Source: Actinomadura violacea
GTDB taxonomy: Bacteria > Actinomycetota > Actinomycetes > Streptosporangiales > Streptosporangiaceae
DNA: 64,000 nucleotides
Direction of reading: 5' to 3'
Assembly (NCBI RefSeq): GCF_017573465.1
Contig: NZ_JAGEPF010000008.1
Span: 292,201 to 356,200 of the forward strand
The notes under the pieces were generated by a model that saw only the letters and a list, made by a program, of their open reading frames with translations, was not told where the DNA came from and ran no database searches. Made by a program: the position numbers and the translations under genes. Shown here in pieces: positions 51,203 through 60,308 of the stretch; within the stretch, counting starts at the first letter, position 1; each line of letters starts with the position of its first letter.

Positions 51203-51214
51203 TTCGCCGCCCCC

Positions 51215-51243
51215 TTGACTTTTCGCAGTTGCAAACGCTACCT
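51215..51243. promoter_or_regulatory. Promoter/dyad before the lipoprotein gene
   Basis: TTGACT at 51215-51220 is followed after 17 bases by GCTACC (51238-51243). The spacer contains TTCGCAGTTGCAAA (51223-51236), a near-perfect dyad that the divergent HTH protein may bind. Confidence 0.4.
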
Positions 51244-51331
51244 TCTCGAACGCAATGATGGACCGTGGCCCACAACCATGGTGCCACGGCAAAGACTCTT
51301 TGCATATGCGACGAACCGGAAAGGGCCGTAC

Positions 51332-51922
51332 ATGCGCCTGTCACCCCGCCCGGCCGCGATGACGGCCGCCGCCCTGCTGCTCGCCGGCTCGCTCGCCGGC
51401 TGCTCCGACTCCGACGGCGACGCCGGCAACGGCTCCGGCAAAAGCGCCGGAGCCGGCGCCGGCGCCCCGACGTCCGCCGCGGCGCCCAAGAGCACCGTGA
51501 ACGGGGCGAACCTCGACAACGCCACCGAAGCCCTGGTGAAGGGCACCTTCGACAGCCCGATGGCCCAGGGCGCCAAGGTCGACATCGCCATCATGGGGCT
51601 GCGCGTGAAGGGCGCGCTGGCCACGCTCACCACCCGGATGACCCCGCACGTCCCGGGCGGCCAGCGCATCAACGCCTACCGGCTCAACGGCGAGCACGGC
51701 CTCGGCACGTCCCTGATCGACCCGGTGAACCTCAAGCGCTACAACATCGTGAAGGACTCCGACGGCAAGTCGCTCGGCACGGACGACATCTTCACCAACA
51801 TGACGAACGAGCAGGCCACACCCTTCTACTACACCTTCGCCGCCCCGCCGGAGAACGTGAAGGCCATCGACGTGCAGATCGGGTCGTGGCCGACGTTCCA
51901 CGACGTCCCGGTCCAGCGGTGA
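51332..51922 (+). CDS. Putative lipoprotein, OmpA-gene partner
   Basis: A 196-residue lipoprotein: signal peptide ending in LAGSLAGCSDSD (lipobox), then a Gly/Ser/Ala-rich linker and a beta-rich domain (VKGALATLTTRMTPHVPGG). No family is recognisable. It is followed by, and overlaps by four bases, the OmpA-domain gene. GAAAGG lies about eight bases before ATG 51332. The pair probably forms an envelope module. Confidence 0.75.
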   Translation: MRLSPRPAAMTAAALLLAGSLAGCSDSDGDAGNGSGKSAGAGAGAPTSAAAPKSTVNGANLDNATEALVKGTFDSPMAQGAKVDIAIMGLRVKGALATLTTRMTPHVPGGQRINAYRLNGEHGLGTSLIDPVNLKRYNIVKDSDGKSLGTDDIFTNMTNEQATPFYYTFAAPPENVKAIDVQIGSWPTFHDVPVQR

Positions 51923-52491
51923 ACCGCATGCGCAGGACCGCCGTCGTCGCGGGCGCGCTGAGCGCGGTACTCGCCGTCCCGCCCGTCGCGGCGGCCGCCG
52001 CGGAGCCCGGCGCGCCGGACCCGAACCTGACGGCGAGCGTGCTGTCCCTCGACACCGGCGCCTCCGTCGTCGCCCTCGACCTCAAGGAGTCGGTCGTCTC
52101 GCTGGAGCAGGAGAAGACCGACGGCGGGCAGGTCACCGTCAGCCTCTCGGCGGACGTCCTGTTCGACTTCGGCAAGGCGACGCTCACCGCCGCCGCGCGG
52201 CGCCGCATCGCCGACCTGGCCCCGCGCCTCCGGCAGGCCCGCGGCGCCGTCCAGGTGTCCGGCCACTCCGACTCCATCGGCGACGCCGGCTACAACCTGA
52301 CGCTGTCGAAGCAGCGCGCCGACGCGGTCAAGTCCGAACTGCTGAACGTCCTGAAGGGGGCGGGCCCGCGGATCGACGCCAAGGGGTACGGCGAGACCAG
52401 GCCGGTCGCACCGAACGAGAGCGGCGGCAAGGACGACCCGGAGGGCCGCGCCAAGAACCGCCGCGTCGAGATCGTCTACCGGACGTCCTGA
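51919..52491 (+). CDS. Secreted OmpA-like peptidoglycan-binding protein
   Basis: A 190-residue exported protein: signal sequence (AVVAGALSAVLAVPPVAAA) then an OmpA/MotB C-terminal domain near residues 75-190, with VLFDFGKATLTAAARRRI and VSGHSDSIGDAGYNLTLSKQ giving the peptidoglycan-binding pattern, and KNRRVEIVY at the end. It should bind meso-diaminopimelate in the wall. The GTG start overlaps the lipoprotein stop; ATG 51928 is an alternative. Confidence 0.87.
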   Translation: MNRMRRTAVVAGALSAVLAVPPVAAAAAEPGAPDPNLTASVLSLDTGASVVALDLKESVVSLEQEKTDGGQVTVSLSADVLFDFGKATLTAAARRRIADLAPRLRQARGAVQVSGHSDSIGDAGYNLTLSKQRADAVKSELLNVLKGAGPRIDAKGYGETRPVAPNESGGKDDPEGRAKNRRVEIVYRTS

Positions 52492-52524
52492 CCCGACCCG
52501 CCCGGCGCCGGGCGGGCGGCGCGG

Positions 52525-53382
52525 TCAGCGGGCGTGCGCCGGCGGCGCGCCGAGGTGGTCGAAGATCTGCAGCGGTTCGCCGTCCACGGTGAGGGCGGGG
52601 AACCGCAGGTCCGGGCGGTGCGGGGCGAGGGCCCGGCGCGCGGCGTCCGCGTCCGCGAACCGCCGCGCCGGATCCGGGTCGCACAGGTGCGACAGCACCG
52701 TCCACAGCATCGGCGGCACCCCGGCGGGCCGCGCCCCGATCCGCTGCCGCGGCTCCGGATCGCCCGCCCCGGTCAGCATCCGCCAGCCGACCATGCCCGC
52801 CGCGTACAGGTCCTGCCGCGGCCCCGGACGGTCCCGGTCGAGCACCTCCGGCGCCAGGTAGCCCGGCGTGCCCACCGCGAACCCGGTCGTGGTGAACCGC
52901 ACGTCGTCGTCGCCGAGCGCGATCCCGAAGTCGGCGAGCCGCACGTGCGGCGCGCCGACCGGGCTCGGCTCCAGCAGCAGGTTCGCCGGCTTCACGTCGC
53001 GGTGGACGATCCCCGCCCGGTGGATGCGGCCGAGCGCGGCCAGCATCTGGTCCAGCACCTCCGCCGCGTACTCCGGCGGCAGCCGCCCGTAGTCGCCGAG
53101 CAGCGTCTCCAGCGACCCGCCGCCCACCAGGTCCATCGCCAGCAGCACGTCCTCGCCCGCCATGCACGACGCGTAGGGCGTCACCACGTGCGGATGCGCG
53201 AGCCGCAGCGCCTGCTCGCGCACCACCCGCAGCACCGACGTCCGGCCGTCGCACCGGACGAGCTTCGCCGCGCAGTACCGCCGCTCCACCCGGTCGTAGG
53301 CGCGCCGCACCCGGCTCGTCGCGCCCGCGCCGATCCGGTCGAGCAGGACGAACCGGCCGCCGACCACCCATGCCCCGTCCAC
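52525..53382 (-). CDS. Soluble Ser/Thr protein kinase
   Basis: A 285-residue Hanks-type kinase without a membrane segment. Catalytic landmarks are Lys in YCAAKLV, HRDVKPANLLL, the DFG in LADFGIAL and the activation segment GTPGYLAPEV. It looks active. I chose GTG 53382 (VDGAWVVGGRF), but a GTG at 53427 would add 15 residues; no ribosome site clearly decides. It is convergent with the OmpA gene; targets are unknown. Confidence 0.87.
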   Translation of the reverse strand: MDGAWVVGGRFVLLDRIGAGATSRVRRAYDRVERRYCAAKLVRCDGRTSVLRVVREQALRLAHPHVVTPYASCMAGEDVLLAMDLVGGGSLETLLGDYGRLPPEYAAEVLDQMLAALGRIHRAGIVHRDVKPANLLLEPSPVGAPHVRLADFGIALGDDDVRFTTTGFAVGTPGYLAPEVLDRDRPGPRQDLYAAGMVGWRMLTGAGDPEPRQRIGARPAGVPPMLWTVLSHLCDPDPARRFADADAARRALAPHRPDLRFPALTVDGEPLQIFDHLGAPPAHAR

Positions 53383-53564
53383 GGGAGAGATCGTACGGAA
53401 AACGCGACCGCAAGGGATCAGAGCCACAATTCAACCGGAGATGACAACAGAACGGGCGTATCGCGCATCCAATAAGGAGACGTACGCACCTCCCGCCCCC
53501 TGCCTAGACTGACGAACCCTCCCAGACCACGCGCCCCGGACAGGGCCCGCCCGAAACTGGACGA

Positions 53565-55040
53565 ATGAGCGACAAAGACCCCGGCCGCGACGACCTCGCG
53601 GGGGACACCGCCGCCCACAGCAACCCCGACGAGCCGGCCGGGCCGGACGGCGACGCCGGCCCGCCGCGGGCCCCGGCCGCCCGCGCACGGCGCCGCCGGT
53701 TCCTGCGCTGGACCGCGATCGGCGCCGCGTCCGTCGTCCTGCTCGGCGGGGCCGGGGCCGCCTGGCTCTACCACGACCTCGTCGGCGGCATCGACCAGAA
53801 GCACGTCGGCGGGCAGCTCGGCTCCAACCGGCCGAAGAAGCTCAACAAGTCGCTCAACATCCTGCTGCTCGGCTCCGACACCCGCTCCGGCGGCAACGCC
53901 GAGTACGCCGCCGACGGCGTCTCCGGCGCCCGCTCCGACACCGCGATCCTGCTGCACCTGTCGCCCAACCGCGACCAGGCCGTCGGCATCAGCTTCCCCC
54001 GCGACTCGATGGTGAAGATCCCCGAGTGCAAGAAGGACGGCGGCGGCACCGTCCCCGCCCAGTTCGGCATGCTCAACTCGGCGTTCTCCCTCGCCGGGCC
54101 GACCTGCACGTGGAAGACCCTGGAGGGCCTCACCGGCATCCACATCGACCACTTCGTGCAGATCGACTTCTCCGGCTTCAAGCGGATGGTCGACGCGCTC
54201 GGCGGCGTCCAGATCTGCGTCGACAAGCCCGTCAACGACCCCCGCGCCGAACTGCACCTCAAGGCCGGCAAGCAGACCGTCAAGGGCACCCAGGCGCTCG
54301 GCTACGTCCGCGCCCGCTACTCCCTCGGCGACGGCTCCGACCTCGAGCGCATCCAGCGGCAGCAGAAGTTCATGGCGGCCGTCGTCGACAAGGCCACCAG
54401 CGGCTCGGTGCTCACCGACCCGGCGAAGACCTACAAGTTCCTCAAGGCCGCGACCAAGTCGCTGACCACCGACGACGGCCTCGACCTCGCGACCATGAAG
54501 AAGCTCGCCGACGGCCTCAAGGGAATGGACGCCGGCAAGGTCCGGTTCGTCACCGTCCCGGTGGAGGGCTACGCCCCCGACCCCAACCGCGTCCAGTGGA
54601 ACCAGCAGCAGGCCAAGCCGCTGTTCGACGCGATCCGGCACGACAACGACCTGCCCGCCGCCCCCGCCAAGCCCGGCCCCGCCGAGCAGGCCCCGCCCGA
54701 CCCCGGCAAGGTCGCCGTCACCGTCGTCGACGCGGGCGCCCCCAAGGCCGCGGTCCAGCGCGCGCTCAAGCAGCTCGCCAAGCGCGGTTTCAAGGTCGCG
54801 GCGAAGACCGGGAAGGCCGCCCCCGCCGCCGAGAGCCGGCTCGTCTACAACCCGTCCGCCGAGGCCCAGGCGTCCGCGCTCGCCCGCGACGTCCCCGACG
54901 CGCTCCTCACCGCCGACGGCTCCGCCCCCGCGGGTGGCGTCCGGCTCGTCCTCGGCAGGAACGGCGTCCACTTCGCCCCGCAGACCCTCAACAAGATCAA
55001 GGGAGGCGTCAAGGCCGGGCAGAAGAACCCCTGCGCGTGA
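53565..55040 (+). CDS. LytR-CpsA-Psr (LCP) family wall-polymer transferase
   Basis: A 491-residue membrane-anchored protein: a disordered, acidic N-terminus, an Arg-rich stop and membrane segment (RFLRWTAIGAASVVLLGGAG, residues 45-68), the LCP domain (NILLLGSDTRSG; SDTAILLHLSPNRDQAVGIS with PRDSMVKIP; LGYVRARYSLGDGSDLERIQ), and a LytR_C domain after residue 380. It transfers wall glycopolymers from lipid carriers to peptidoglycan. No other wall-polymer gene is adjacent. Its end converges on the prepilin peptidase gene, three bases away. Confidence 0.92.
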   Translation: MSDKDPGRDDLAGDTAAHSNPDEPAGPDGDAGPPRAPAARARRRRFLRWTAIGAASVVLLGGAGAAWLYHDLVGGIDQKHVGGQLGSNRPKKLNKSLNILLLGSDTRSGGNAEYAADGVSGARSDTAILLHLSPNRDQAVGISFPRDSMVKIPECKKDGGGTVPAQFGMLNSAFSLAGPTCTWKTLEGLTGIHIDHFVQIDFSGFKRMVDALGGVQICVDKPVNDPRAELHLKAGKQTVKGTQALGYVRARYSLGDGSDLERIQRQQKFMAAVVDKATSGSVLTDPAKTYKFLKAATKSLTTDDGLDLATMKKLADGLKGMDAGKVRFVTVPVEGYAPDPNRVQWNQQQAKPLFDAIRHDNDLPAAPAKPGPAEQAPPDPGKVAVTVVDAGAPKAAVQRALKQLAKRGFKVAAKTGKAAPAAESRLVYNPSAEAQASALARDVPDALLTADGSAPAGGVRLVLGRNGVHFAPQTLNKIKGGVKAGQKNPCA

Positions 55041-55043
55041 CCG

Positions 55044-55664
55044 CTACCCCGCCGCCGCCAGCACCGCGACGAGCGTCCCGGCCAGCATGCAGGGCCCGAA
55101 CGGGAACTCCCCCTTCCGGCTGCGCCGCACGACCATGATCGCGATGGCGGCGCAGCCGCCGAGCAGGTAGGTCAGCAGCAGCCCGGTCACCCAGGCGGTC
55201 TGCCCGAACCAGCCGAGGCAGAGCCCGAGCACGCCCGACAGCTTGACGTCCCCGAGCCCGATCCCCGACGGCACCGCGAACGCCTGCACGGCATAGATCG
55301 CGAACAGCGCCGCCATCCCGATGACGGCGTGCTCGGCGCGGCTCAGCCCGTCGCCGGCGAACGGGGCCGCCGCCCCGAGCAGCACCGCCGCGATGCCGTA
55401 GGAGGGCAGCGTGAACCGGTCCGGCAACCGCTTGACCCGCATGTCGATGAAGGCGAGCACGGTGCCCACGGTCGCGAGGTAGAGCAGTGCCGGGAGGACG
55501 GGGCTCAGCCCGGCCCGCCACCCCAGCAGCCCGTAGACGGCCGCCGTGGTCGCCGCCATGAGCAGGCGCCGCCGGCGCGGGACGTCGCCGGTGTACGGTG
55601 CCGCCATCGGAGCCATGAGCAGTCCGGTGACGAACCCCAGCGGGACCAACACGAACGCGACCAT
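55044..55664 (-). CDS. Prepilin peptidase (A24 family)
   Basis: A 206-residue membrane peptidase with six hydrophobic segments. The two catalytic aspartates are visible in AFIDMRVKRLPD and GIGLGDVKLSG. The N-terminal methylase domain of PilD-type enzymes is absent, as in TadV/CpaA. It cleaves type IV or Flp-like prepilins after the Gly at their N-terminal segment. GGGAAGGG precedes ATG 55664. It is the last gene of the leftward cluster, 158 bases after the membrane-protein gene, and would process the pilin-like proteins described next. Confidence 0.87.
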   Translation of the reverse strand: MVAFVLVPLGFVTGLLMAPMAAPYTGDVPRRRRLLMAATTAAVYGLLGWRAGLSPVLPALLYLATVGTVLAFIDMRVKRLPDRFTLPSYGIAAVLLGAAAPFAGDGLSRAEHAVIGMAALFAIYAVQAFAVPSGIGLGDVKLSGVLGLCLGWFGQTAWVTGLLLTYLLGGCAAIAIMVVRRSRKGEFPFGPCMLAGTLVAVLAAAG

Positions 55665-55822
55665 CGACCCTTCCCCATGCCGGGACCCGGTGCACCCACG
55701 TGCACGATAACCGGGCGGGCGCCCGCGGTCCGCACCGTCCGGCGTTCTCGTTCCGGCGCCCGGCTCCGGGCACCGCTGCCCGGGCCGCGGCCGGGCTCCG
55801 CCCCGCGCCCCCGGTCACCGCC

Positions 55823-56260
55823 TCATCCTCCGTAGGACCAGGGCGACGTCCTCGCCGCGGACGCGATGCGCGCGCGGTGCAGGACGGCGGCGAGGCCCCC
55901 GCCCACCGCCGCCTGCAGCGTCCAGACGGGGAGGCCGATCAGGTCGCCGCCGCTGATCCCGGCGTGCCCGCCCAGCCCGGCCAGCCCTGCCATCAGCGCG
56001 AGGAAGGCCGTGTACCCGGCGGCGCCCGCGAGCGCTCCGGCGCCGGCGACCCGCGGCGGGCTGCCCGTCCGCAGGGACATCCGGGCGGCGAGATACCCGC
56101 CGCAGGCCCGCACGGCCGTGCCGAGCCCCCAGGACAGGACCCCGGCCGAGAGCCCGGGGCCGGAGTCCGGCTCCTGGACGAGGCCGAGCACGGCCATGAG
56201 CAGCACCGTGCCGGCGATCGCCGCCACGGCGCCGGTGAGCACGGCCCTGGCCCTCATCAT
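55823..56260 (-). CDS. Small membrane protein in the pilin-like cluster
   Basis: A 145-residue protein with four predicted membrane segments (LTGAVAAIAGTVLLMAVLG; VAGAGALAGAAGYTAFLALM; and two others). I do not recognise it. It overlaps the lipoprotein gene upstream by four bases and therefore belongs with the 522-residue pilin-like protein; an immunity or assembly role is conceivable. Confidence 0.65.
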   Translation of the reverse strand: MMRARAVLTGAVAAIAGTVLLMAVLGLVQEPDSGPGLSAGVLSWGLGTAVRACGGYLAARMSLRTGSPPRVAGAGALAGAAGYTAFLALMAGLAGLGGHAGISGGDLIGLPVWTLQAAVGGGLAAVLHRARIASAARTSPWSYGG

Positions 56261-56820
56261 GCGGCCTCCGAGACCCGTGCGGTCGCGATGATCCGCCGCG
56301 CGGCCGCCTCGTCATAGGCGGACGTCTCGCCGCCGTACCGGATGTCGTACTGCGGTCCCGACGGCGTGCCGATGACCACGTCCAGCTGCTTGCTGGGCAC
56401 CTGCGGATACGTCGTCTCCAGCACCGCCGCCTCCGTCGCGCCCGGCACGCGGACCGCCCGCCCGGTGGTCCGGGCGTCCGGCGAGCCGCCCTTGATCATG
56501 TCCTCGATGAGCTCGGCGCGCAGGGCCACGCCGCCGAGGTCGCGTCCCTCCTGGAACACCTGGACCCCGGGCGGCGGGACCCGCCGCCCGGGGTCCGCGG
56601 CCACCGCGCCCCGCGACAGCTCCAGCGCGACGCCCCGCTGCCTCGGCGTGATCCGGGCCATGCCCGCGGGCGGGACGAAGGACAGGGCGGCGACGGCGAC
56701 GGCGCCGGGCAGCGGGCTCCGCCCGGCCGCGGAGCGCGGCCCGCCGCCCCCTCCGCACCCCGGGCAACAGGCCAGCGCGAGCACGGCGGTCAGGACGGCG
56801 AGCGTGCGAGTGCGGCCCAT
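56257..56820 (-). CDS. Putative lipoprotein in the pilin-like cluster
   Basis: A 187-residue exported protein: MGRTRTLAVLTAVLALACC then PGCGGGG forms a lipobox-like site. The mature domain contains GMARITPRQRGVALEL, GGSPDARTTGRAVRVPG and ends RRIIATARVSEAA, without a recognisable family. It begins one base after the stop of the 522-residue pilin-like gene and overlaps the membrane-protein gene. Position suggests it interacts with, or protects against, that protein. Confidence 0.65.
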   Translation of the reverse strand: MGRTRTLAVLTAVLALACCPGCGGGGGPRSAAGRSPLPGAVAVAALSFVPPAGMARITPRQRGVALELSRGAVAADPGRRVPPPGVQVFQEGRDLGGVALRAELIEDMIKGGSPDARTTGRAVRVPGATEAAVLETTYPQVPSKQLDVVIGTPSGPQYDIRYGGETSAYDEAAARRIIATARVSEAA

Positions 56821-56821
56821 C

Positions 56822-58390
56822 TCAGCCCCTCGGGCAGTTCGCGAGCGCCTGCCAGCCCGCGGACGGCGCCTCGTTGTCGAAGTACTTCCCCGACCGGTAC
56901 CGGGCCCACGTCTTGTCATCGGTCATGCCGGCGCCGAACCCCTTGCGCTTGATGCCCTTCTCCCCGAGCACGCTCCCGCCCTCGATCGTGTTCCCGCTCG
57001 TGTCGTACTCGAACTGGACGAGCTGGCCGTGCGCGGCGAACGCCCGGCCGTACTGGTCCAGTGCCTCGCCCAGGTGGCGGGGGCTCTGCAGCCTGGGCAC
57101 GGCCACCATTCCGCCGACGGTGACGAAAAGGCGGTCGAAGGCGGCCCTGTTCTCCGGTTCCGTCAGGTCCAGGCTGTAGAGCCGGCTCGTCTTGTGGCCT
57201 TCGGTGCCCTTGTGCTTGTCCGAGCCGGTCTTCTTGTCGTTCGGCCCGCCCTTCACGGTCAAGGACTTCCCGCCCTTCCACTCGGTGTCGAGCTGGAGGG
57301 TGAACCGCGTGGGAACGCCGTTCCGGTCGAACGTCACGGACTGCGTGCCGGCCACTCCGGCGCCGCCCTCCAGCGCCGCCTTCAGGCCGGCGTCGAAGGC
57401 GCCCGGAAAGAGCCGGCCGAAGTCCGCGCCGCCCTGCAGCTTCCCGCTGGCGTCCAGCGTGAACCTCTGCGTGAAGATGCGCATCCCGTTGTTCTGCGGG
57501 TTCTTCTTGTCGTCGACGACCACGGTGACGTCGCCGGACGCCGTCTGCTTGCCTTCGGCGCCCGCCTCCAGGCCGAGCCCCACCTTCTCGCCGCCCAGCT
57601 GCTTGGCGCCGCTCCACTGGCCGCCCGCGGTCGCCTCCTCGCCCACCCGGAACGTGATCGCCGTGGGCGTCTGCCCCTCCTCGGCGTCCATTTTCCGGGT
57701 GTCCTTCCCGCGGATCCACGCCCAGGCCTTCTTGGCTCCATGCACCACCTCGGCGGCGCCGTTCTCCACGGCCTCCCCCTCGGAGCCCCCGAGCCCGCTC
57801 AGCACCCGCTTCCAGGTCGAGCCGCGCCGGGAGTCCAGGAATTTCTGTGCGGCGGCGTACGGGTCCTTCCCGTCCGAGCCGTTGAAGTCGTAGCGGAAAC
57901 CGAGTTCGGTGTTGATGCCGGCGAACGCCGACACGCTGATCTTTCCCTTGCCGCCCGCCTTCAGCCTGTCGTTCAGCTTGCCGAGCTTTCCGACATCGGT
58001 CCGGTCCCCCGTCTCCACGCCCAGCCCGCTTCTCCCGGTGAGCGTCACCTGCGCCGTCCGCTGGCCGGTCCCGGGCACGACCTGGGTGACGATCCCGTCC
58101 TTGCCGGCGGCGTCTCCGCGGATTCCGCGGAACGCGAGGTTGAATCCCAGCGACCGGTTCTTGTCGTCCACATTGCACCTGGTCCAGGTCAGCGGGCGCG
58201 CCCCTCTGGTCCCGGATTCGCAGTTCCCTCCGAAGACCCGGCAAATGGCGGATCCCACCTGCTCGGCGAATACCCCGGAGACCGTGAGCAGCAGCGCCGC
58301 GACGACCACCGTCGCGACCGTGACCAGCGCCGCGTACTCGATTCCCGATGCTCCACGGTCGCGGCGGGCACGGGAGAAGAACCCGTCCAT
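56822..58390 (-). CDS. Large protein with Flp-pilin-like N-terminus
   Basis: A 522-residue protein. Residues 10-40 read RDRGASGIEYAAL followed by a hydrophobic helix, the class III (Flp/Tad) prepilin signal: Gly at the cleavage site, Glu at mature position +5 and Tyr at +6. Flp pilins are normally 50-80 residues, so a body of about 480 residues is exceptional. The body is beta-rich, with VTLTGRSGLGVETGD, VGLGLEAGAEGK and RFTLQLDTEWKGG; I cannot assign a fold. Two conserved-looking cysteines lie after the helix (ICRVFGGNC). It is followed by a lipoprotein and a membrane-protein gene. It may be a pilus-presented effector or surface protein. Confidence 0.8.
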   Translation of the reverse strand: MDGFFSRARRDRGASGIEYAALVTVATVVVAALLLTVSGVFAEQVGSAICRVFGGNCESGTRGARPLTWTRCNVDDKNRSLGFNLAFRGIRGDAAGKDGIVTQVVPGTGQRTAQVTLTGRSGLGVETGDRTDVGKLGKLNDRLKAGGKGKISVSAFAGINTELGFRYDFNGSDGKDPYAAAQKFLDSRRGSTWKRVLSGLGGSEGEAVENGAAEVVHGAKKAWAWIRGKDTRKMDAEEGQTPTAITFRVGEEATAGGQWSGAKQLGGEKVGLGLEAGAEGKQTASGDVTVVVDDKKNPQNNGMRIFTQRFTLDASGKLQGGADFGRLFPGAFDAGLKAALEGGAGVAGTQSVTFDRNGVPTRFTLQLDTEWKGGKSLTVKGGPNDKKTGSDKHKGTEGHKTSRLYSLDLTEPENRAAFDRLFVTVGGMVAVPRLQSPRHLGEALDQYGRAFAAHGQLVQFEYDTSGNTIEGGSVLGEKGIKRKGFGAGMTDDKTWARYRSGKYFDNEAPSAGWQALANCPRG

Positions 58391-58432
58391 GCACAGGAAC
58401 CGTAGAACGCGCCCATTTAGGGCGACAGGGCC

Positions 58433-58849
58433 TCAGGACCCAAACATGAACGGCAGGATGACGAAATACACGACCGGCGGAACGCCGATGACGAGCGCGA
58501 GATAAGTGGAGGCGCCGCTGCGGCGCAGACCCGCCAGGCGGAACCGCTCGGGCCGGGACGGGTCGTACCTGATCCGCGCCGGCTCCCCCACCTTCAGCGC
58601 CAGGCTCGTCGACCAGCCGCCGCACACGCCGCGGACCTCCCGGCCGTCGGGGGCCGTGAAGCTGACGACCGGCGCGTAGAGGACGTCGCGCCTGCCCTCG
58701 TCGAAGTGCTCCTTCTCCCTGATCTCCACGGCGACGCCGGTCACCTCGGGCCAGCGGCGGGTCCGCCACGTCCGCGCCAGGCCCCGCAGGGCGGCGGCCC
58801 ACACGGCCGCGGCGACCGCGGCCGCGGCGAAGGCGATGACCTGGGACAC
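58433..58849 (-). CDS. DUF3592-like membrane protein
   Basis: A 138-residue protein with hydrophobic segments near each end (VIAFAAAAVAAAVWAAALRG; LALVIGVPPVVYFVILPFMF) and a small beta domain in between (VVSFTAPDGREVRG; RIRYDPSRPERFRLAG), the DUF3592 layout. Its function is unknown. AAGGGAA precedes GTG 58849. It lies between the NlpC/P60 and 522-residue pilin-like genes, all on the same strand with short gaps. Confidence 0.7.
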   Translation of the reverse strand: MSQVIAFAAAAVAAAVWAAALRGLARTWRTRRWPEVTGVAVEIREKEHFDEGRRDVLYAPVVSFTAPDGREVRGVCGGWSTSLALKVGEPARIRYDPSRPERFRLAGLRRSGASTYLALVIGVPPVVYFVILPFMFGS

Positions 58850-58901
58850 GGCGGTTCCCTTCTGTGCGCGGCCCGGGCGCGGCCGGGACCGCGGGCGCCC
58901 G

Positions 58902-60116
58902 TCACCCGAATCGTCGTGCGTAGTCCGGCTGGCGCAGCGGCGAGATCTTCACGACGTCACCGGTCTGCGGCGCCTCGACCATCTGGTTGTCACCGTAATA
59001 GATGGCGACGTGATGGCTCGGGTCCGGTCCGAAGAAAAGCAGGTCGCCTGCCTGCAATTGGTCGAGCGGCACCGCGGTTCCACGAGGGTCGTGGAGTTGG
59101 CTGCCGGTGAAATGCCCCAGGGCGATCCTGCCCCGCGATGCCTGGTAAACGGCGTACATCGTCAGGCCGCTGCAGTCGAAACCGTAATAGTTGCGGCCGT
59201 CGTAACCGCCCGGCGAACAGCAGATCCCGCGCGTCGGGCCGTCATAGCTGCCGCCGCCCCAGGCGTAGGCGGTGCCCCGCCAGCACAGCGCCCACGCGAC
59301 GACGGCGCCGCCGAAGGGGAGGTCGTCGGCCGGCCGTTTGCCCGTCTTGGCGCACTCGGAGGCGACCACTCCGCCGCCGCCCGCCGTCCCGCCGAGCCCG
59401 TCGGGACGGCCGTCGTAGGCGATCGGGTTCTCGTGATCGACGAGGCGGAGCTTGAACAGCCGGGTCACCCGAGCGCGGTCACCGCCGGGATAGACCGTGA
59501 CGTTGTCGCACCTCAGCCTCGAGATCGGGCCGATGCCGGTGGCGCCGGGCAAGGGGTTCACGAAGTCGAACGCGCACTGCGGCGAGATCATCGCGGCGAC
59601 GGCCTTCGCCGTCGCGAACCGCCCGATCCCCTTCTTCCCCTGCGCGTCGGTGCACAGGTCGCGCTTGTTCCGCAGATCGTCGCGTTCCTTCGCGGTCAGC
59701 TCCTCCTTGCGCTTGAGCTGGCATTCCTTCGTCGCCACCTCGACCATGGCGGTGTCGCCGCGCATGCCGCTGAGCCGCGTCCGGGTCACCTTCATCCGGT
59801 TCTGGGCGGCGTACTCGGCCGCGGCGCTCTCCGGCGGCGCGCCGACCGACCAGTAGCCGGCGGCGGACGGGTCGATGCCGTCCAGGGCCAGGGACACGGC
59901 GCGGTCGCGCAGCGGGGCGAGCGTGCCGAGCGCCGCGGCGTCCGCGCCCGCCTGCGCACGGGTGAACATGTCGTCGGCCTGCGCGATCCGGCCGACGATG
60001 AGGATGCCCGCGGCGAGCAGCACCGCCACCGTCATGACCACGGCCGCCGTGGCGACGCCCTCGTCACCGCGGTCCCCGCCCCCGTACCGGATCCGGCGCA
60101 GCATCCGCGTCCCCAT
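58902..60116 (-). CDS. TadE/G-like pseudopilin fused to NlpC/P60 peptidoglycan hydrolase
   Basis: A 404-residue protein. Residues 15-45 read GDRGDEGVATAAVV and a hydrophobic helix, a TadE/TadG-type pseudopilin segment, followed by QAGADAAALG, which is typical of TadG-like proteins. Residues about 270-404 form an NlpC/P60 domain with catalytic Cys in YGFDCSGLTMY, His in SHHVAIYYG and a polar residue further on (DNQMVEAPQTG). Such enzymes cut peptidoglycan stem peptides. TTGGAGCG precedes ATG 60116. It heads the leftward cluster. A fusion of pseudopilin to a hydrolase suggests it opens the wall for a pilus or acts when displayed on it. Confidence 0.85.
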   Translation of the reverse strand: MGTRMLRRIRYGGGDRGDEGVATAAVVMTVAVLLAAGILIVGRIAQADDMFTRAQAGADAAALGTLAPLRDRAVSLALDGIDPSAAGYWSVGAPPESAAAEYAAQNRMKVTRTRLSGMRGDTAMVEVATKECQLKRKEELTAKERDDLRNKRDLCTDAQGKKGIGRFATAKAVAAMISPQCAFDFVNPLPGATGIGPISRLRCDNVTVYPGGDRARVTRLFKLRLVDHENPIAYDGRPDGLGGTAGGGGVVASECAKTGKRPADDLPFGGAVVAWALCWRGTAYAWGGGSYDGPTRGICCSPGGYDGRNYYGFDCSGLTMYAVYQASRGRIALGHFTGSQLHDPRGTAVPLDQLQAGDLLFFGPDPSHHVAIYYGDNQMVEAPQTGDVVKISPLRQPDYARRFG

Positions 60117-60308
60117 CGCTCCAAGATCGGACCAATCCGTCGGAAAACCGTAGGCGCGGGTCCGGACGCCGCGACAGGGCCCTGGGGCCCAATTGCCGGT
60201 GCCCGGCGGCGGTGCGGCCGGCGGGGCGCCCTGCGCCGCCGCGGTGCCGTACGGTGCTCGCGTCGGGAGCCCGAATTCGCGACCGCCGCGTCGGCGGGGA
60301 GGTGCCTC

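Noticed and set aside
50440..51344. Several open frames around the sdh upstream region and XRE gene
   Set aside because: Repetitive Ala/Arg/Gly-rich translations without motifs; the HTH frame is the only credible gene.
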